Source: Microbacteriaceae bacterium
Lineage (GTDB): Bacteria > Actinomycetota > Actinomycetes > Actinomycetales > Microbacteriaceae
Assembly: GCA_022701925.1 (NCBI GenBank)
Contig: JAKONM010000254.1
Coordinates: 1-6,463, forward strand
DNA length: 6,463 bases
Direction of reading: 5' to 3'
In this document: positions 5,665-6,463 of the stretch, one piece after another
How positions within the stretch are numbered: position 1 is the first letter of the stretch
Layout: every line of letters starts with the position of its first letter
The notes under the pieces: generated by a model
What the model was told of the DNA's origin: nothing
Seen by the model: only the letters and a program-made list of their open reading frames with translations
Database searches by the model: none
Program-made: the position numbers and the translations under genes

Positions 5665-6463
5665 CTACTCCTTCACCGCTCCCGCAGCGCTGTTCGTGAT
5701 GCGCTTCTGGAAGATGATGAACAGCACCGCGACCGGGATGGTCATCACCACCGCCGCGCCGAGCCGCACCGGGTACTGGTTCGCGGAGCCGAGCGCCCCG
5801 GAGGCCAGGGAGGCCACGCCCTTCGTCAGCGTGAACAGGTCCGGGTTCTGCGACGCGACGATGAAGTGCGACAGCTCGTTCCACGAGCCCTGGAACGACA
5901 GGATGAAGATCGTAATCAGGGCCGGGCGGGCCATCGGCAGCACGACGGACCAGAAGGTGCGCAGGGTGCCGGCCCCGTCGATGCGGGCCGCCTCCTCCAC
6001 CGCCTCGGGGATCGACTCGAAGAAGTTCTTCATGATGAAGACGCCGGCCGCGTCCGCGATCAGGGGGATGATCAGGCCGGAGTAGGCGTCGTACATCCCC
6101 AGCTGGTTCAGCACCAGGAAGCGGGGGATCAGCAGCACCACGCCCGGCACGGCCATCACGGCGATGATGCCGGCGAAGATCAGGCCGCGGCCCGGGAACT
6201 TCAGCCGCGCCAGCGCGTAGCCGGCCAGGGAGTCGAACAGCACCCGCCCGATCGTCACGAGCACCGTCACGATGGCGGAGTTGGCGAACCAGCGCGGGAA
6301 GTCCGAGTTCAGGAACACCGTCTCGTAGGCCTGGGCGGTCCACGTGCGCGGGATGAGGCTGAGCGGGTCGGTGGTGGCGTCGGCGTCGGTCTTGAACGAC
6401 GTCGCGATGTTGATGAGGAACGGGTACAGGTAGACGACCGCGATGAGGATCAGCACCGTGTAG
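5665..6463 (-). CDS. carbohydrate ABC transporter permease, MalG type, 5' end outside window
   Basis: The C-terminal 265 complete codons of a membrane subunit of a binding-protein-dependent sugar importer are present. The frame is open to the window edge. The GTG at 6456 encodes an internal Val in the first membrane helix (YTVLILIAVVYLYPF), so I treat the gene as partial, lacking only a short N-terminus. Counting from that Val, the first helix is followed by the periplasmic stretch TSFKTD...LIPRTWT, which is typical of MalG-like (CUT1) permeases. The cytoplasmic EAA loop EAVEEAARIDGAGTLRTFW with VVLP and RP lies at about 151-178 (near 5923-6006) and is the contact for the ATPase. The tail from about 206 (DLFTLTKGVAS) through GAAVVMTIPVAVLFIIFQKRI also matches the family. 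The partner permease, binding protein and ATPase would lie outside the window, most likely upstream. The specific sugar cannot be told. Confidence 0.93.
   Translation of the reverse strand, partial: YTVLILIAVVYLYPFLINIATSFKTDADATTDPLSLIPRTWTAQAYETVFLNSDFPRWFANSAIVTVLVTIGRVLFDSLAGYALARLKFPGRGLIFAGIIAVMAVPGVVLLIPRFLVLNQLGMYDAYSGLIIPLIADAAGVFIMKNFFESIPEAVEEAARIDGAGTLRTFWSVVLPMARPALITIFILSFQGSWNELSHFIVASQNPDLFTLTKGVASLASGALGSANQYPVRLGAAVVMTIPVAVLFIIFQKRITNSAAGAVKE

Noticed and set aside
4217..5699. Antisense frames over cysE and over the FNT gene (for example 4217-4801 minus, 4842-5699 plus)
   Set aside because: They are rich in His, Arg, Gln and Asp repeats typical of reverse-strand reading of high-GC genes, and have no domain or ribosome binding site support.
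6454..6456. GTG at 6456 as the true start of the sugar permease
   Set aside because: The codons before it (Tyr-Thr) continue the first membrane helix to the window edge. MalG-type proteins usually have more N-terminal residues before this helix, so the start lies outside.

Overview
The window comes from a very GC-rich genome (about 70% by eye). The organism is most likely an actinobacterium in the broad sense, possibly an actinomycete or a Thermoleophilia/Solirubrobacterales-type lineage; the sequence does not settle which. The evidence is the codon bias (third position almost always G or C), a CysK that resembles the mycobacterial CysK1 type, a short EpsC-class serine acetyltransferase, and a LolA-fold secreted protein linked to an ABC-2 exporter, an arrangement typical of actinobacteria. 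There are seven protein genes, two of them cut by the window edges. I see no RNA genes, mobile elements, CRISPR arrays or tandem repeats.

Left part (1-3156, minus strand). A three-gene operon reads leftward: a secreted LolA/RseB-fold protein (2107-3156), an ABC ATPase (1166-2101) and an ABC-2 permease (325-1179). The genes are packed with a 5-nt gap and then a 14-nt overlap. Downstream, after 99 nt that hold their own promoter-like hexamer and a good ribosome binding site, lies the start of an endonuclease/exonuclease/phosphatase-family gene (1-225) that runs off the left edge.

Middle (3157-4816). A 176-nt divergent intergenic region separates the lolA-like operon from a rightward cysteine-biosynthesis operon, cysK (3333-4268) and cysE/epsC (4265-4816), which overlap by GTGA. 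Together they encode both enzymes of the pathway from serine to cysteine: acetylation of serine, then sulfide addition. The acetyltransferase ends in isoleucine, the residue that docks into CysK in characterised cysteine synthase complexes. The intergenic region has a -10-like hexamer for each direction. The leftward one lies so close to the lolA-like ATG that the message should be leaderless. The rightward one sits inside a dyad that could be an operator.

Right part (4830-6463, minus strand). A MalG-type sugar ABC permease (5665-6463, 5' end outside the window) is followed after 28 nt by a formate/nitrite-transporter-family channel of the YfdC-like branch (4830-5636). That gene converges on cysE with only 13 nt between the stop codons, and an inverted repeat contains both stops.

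This is mostly ordinary actinobacterial chromosome, and I do not see a clear new system. The points most worth checking are the predicted leaderless start of the lolA-like gene, the dyad over the cysK promoter, the isoleucine tail of the acetyltransferase, and the LolA-fold/ABC-exporter operon, whose function is unknown.
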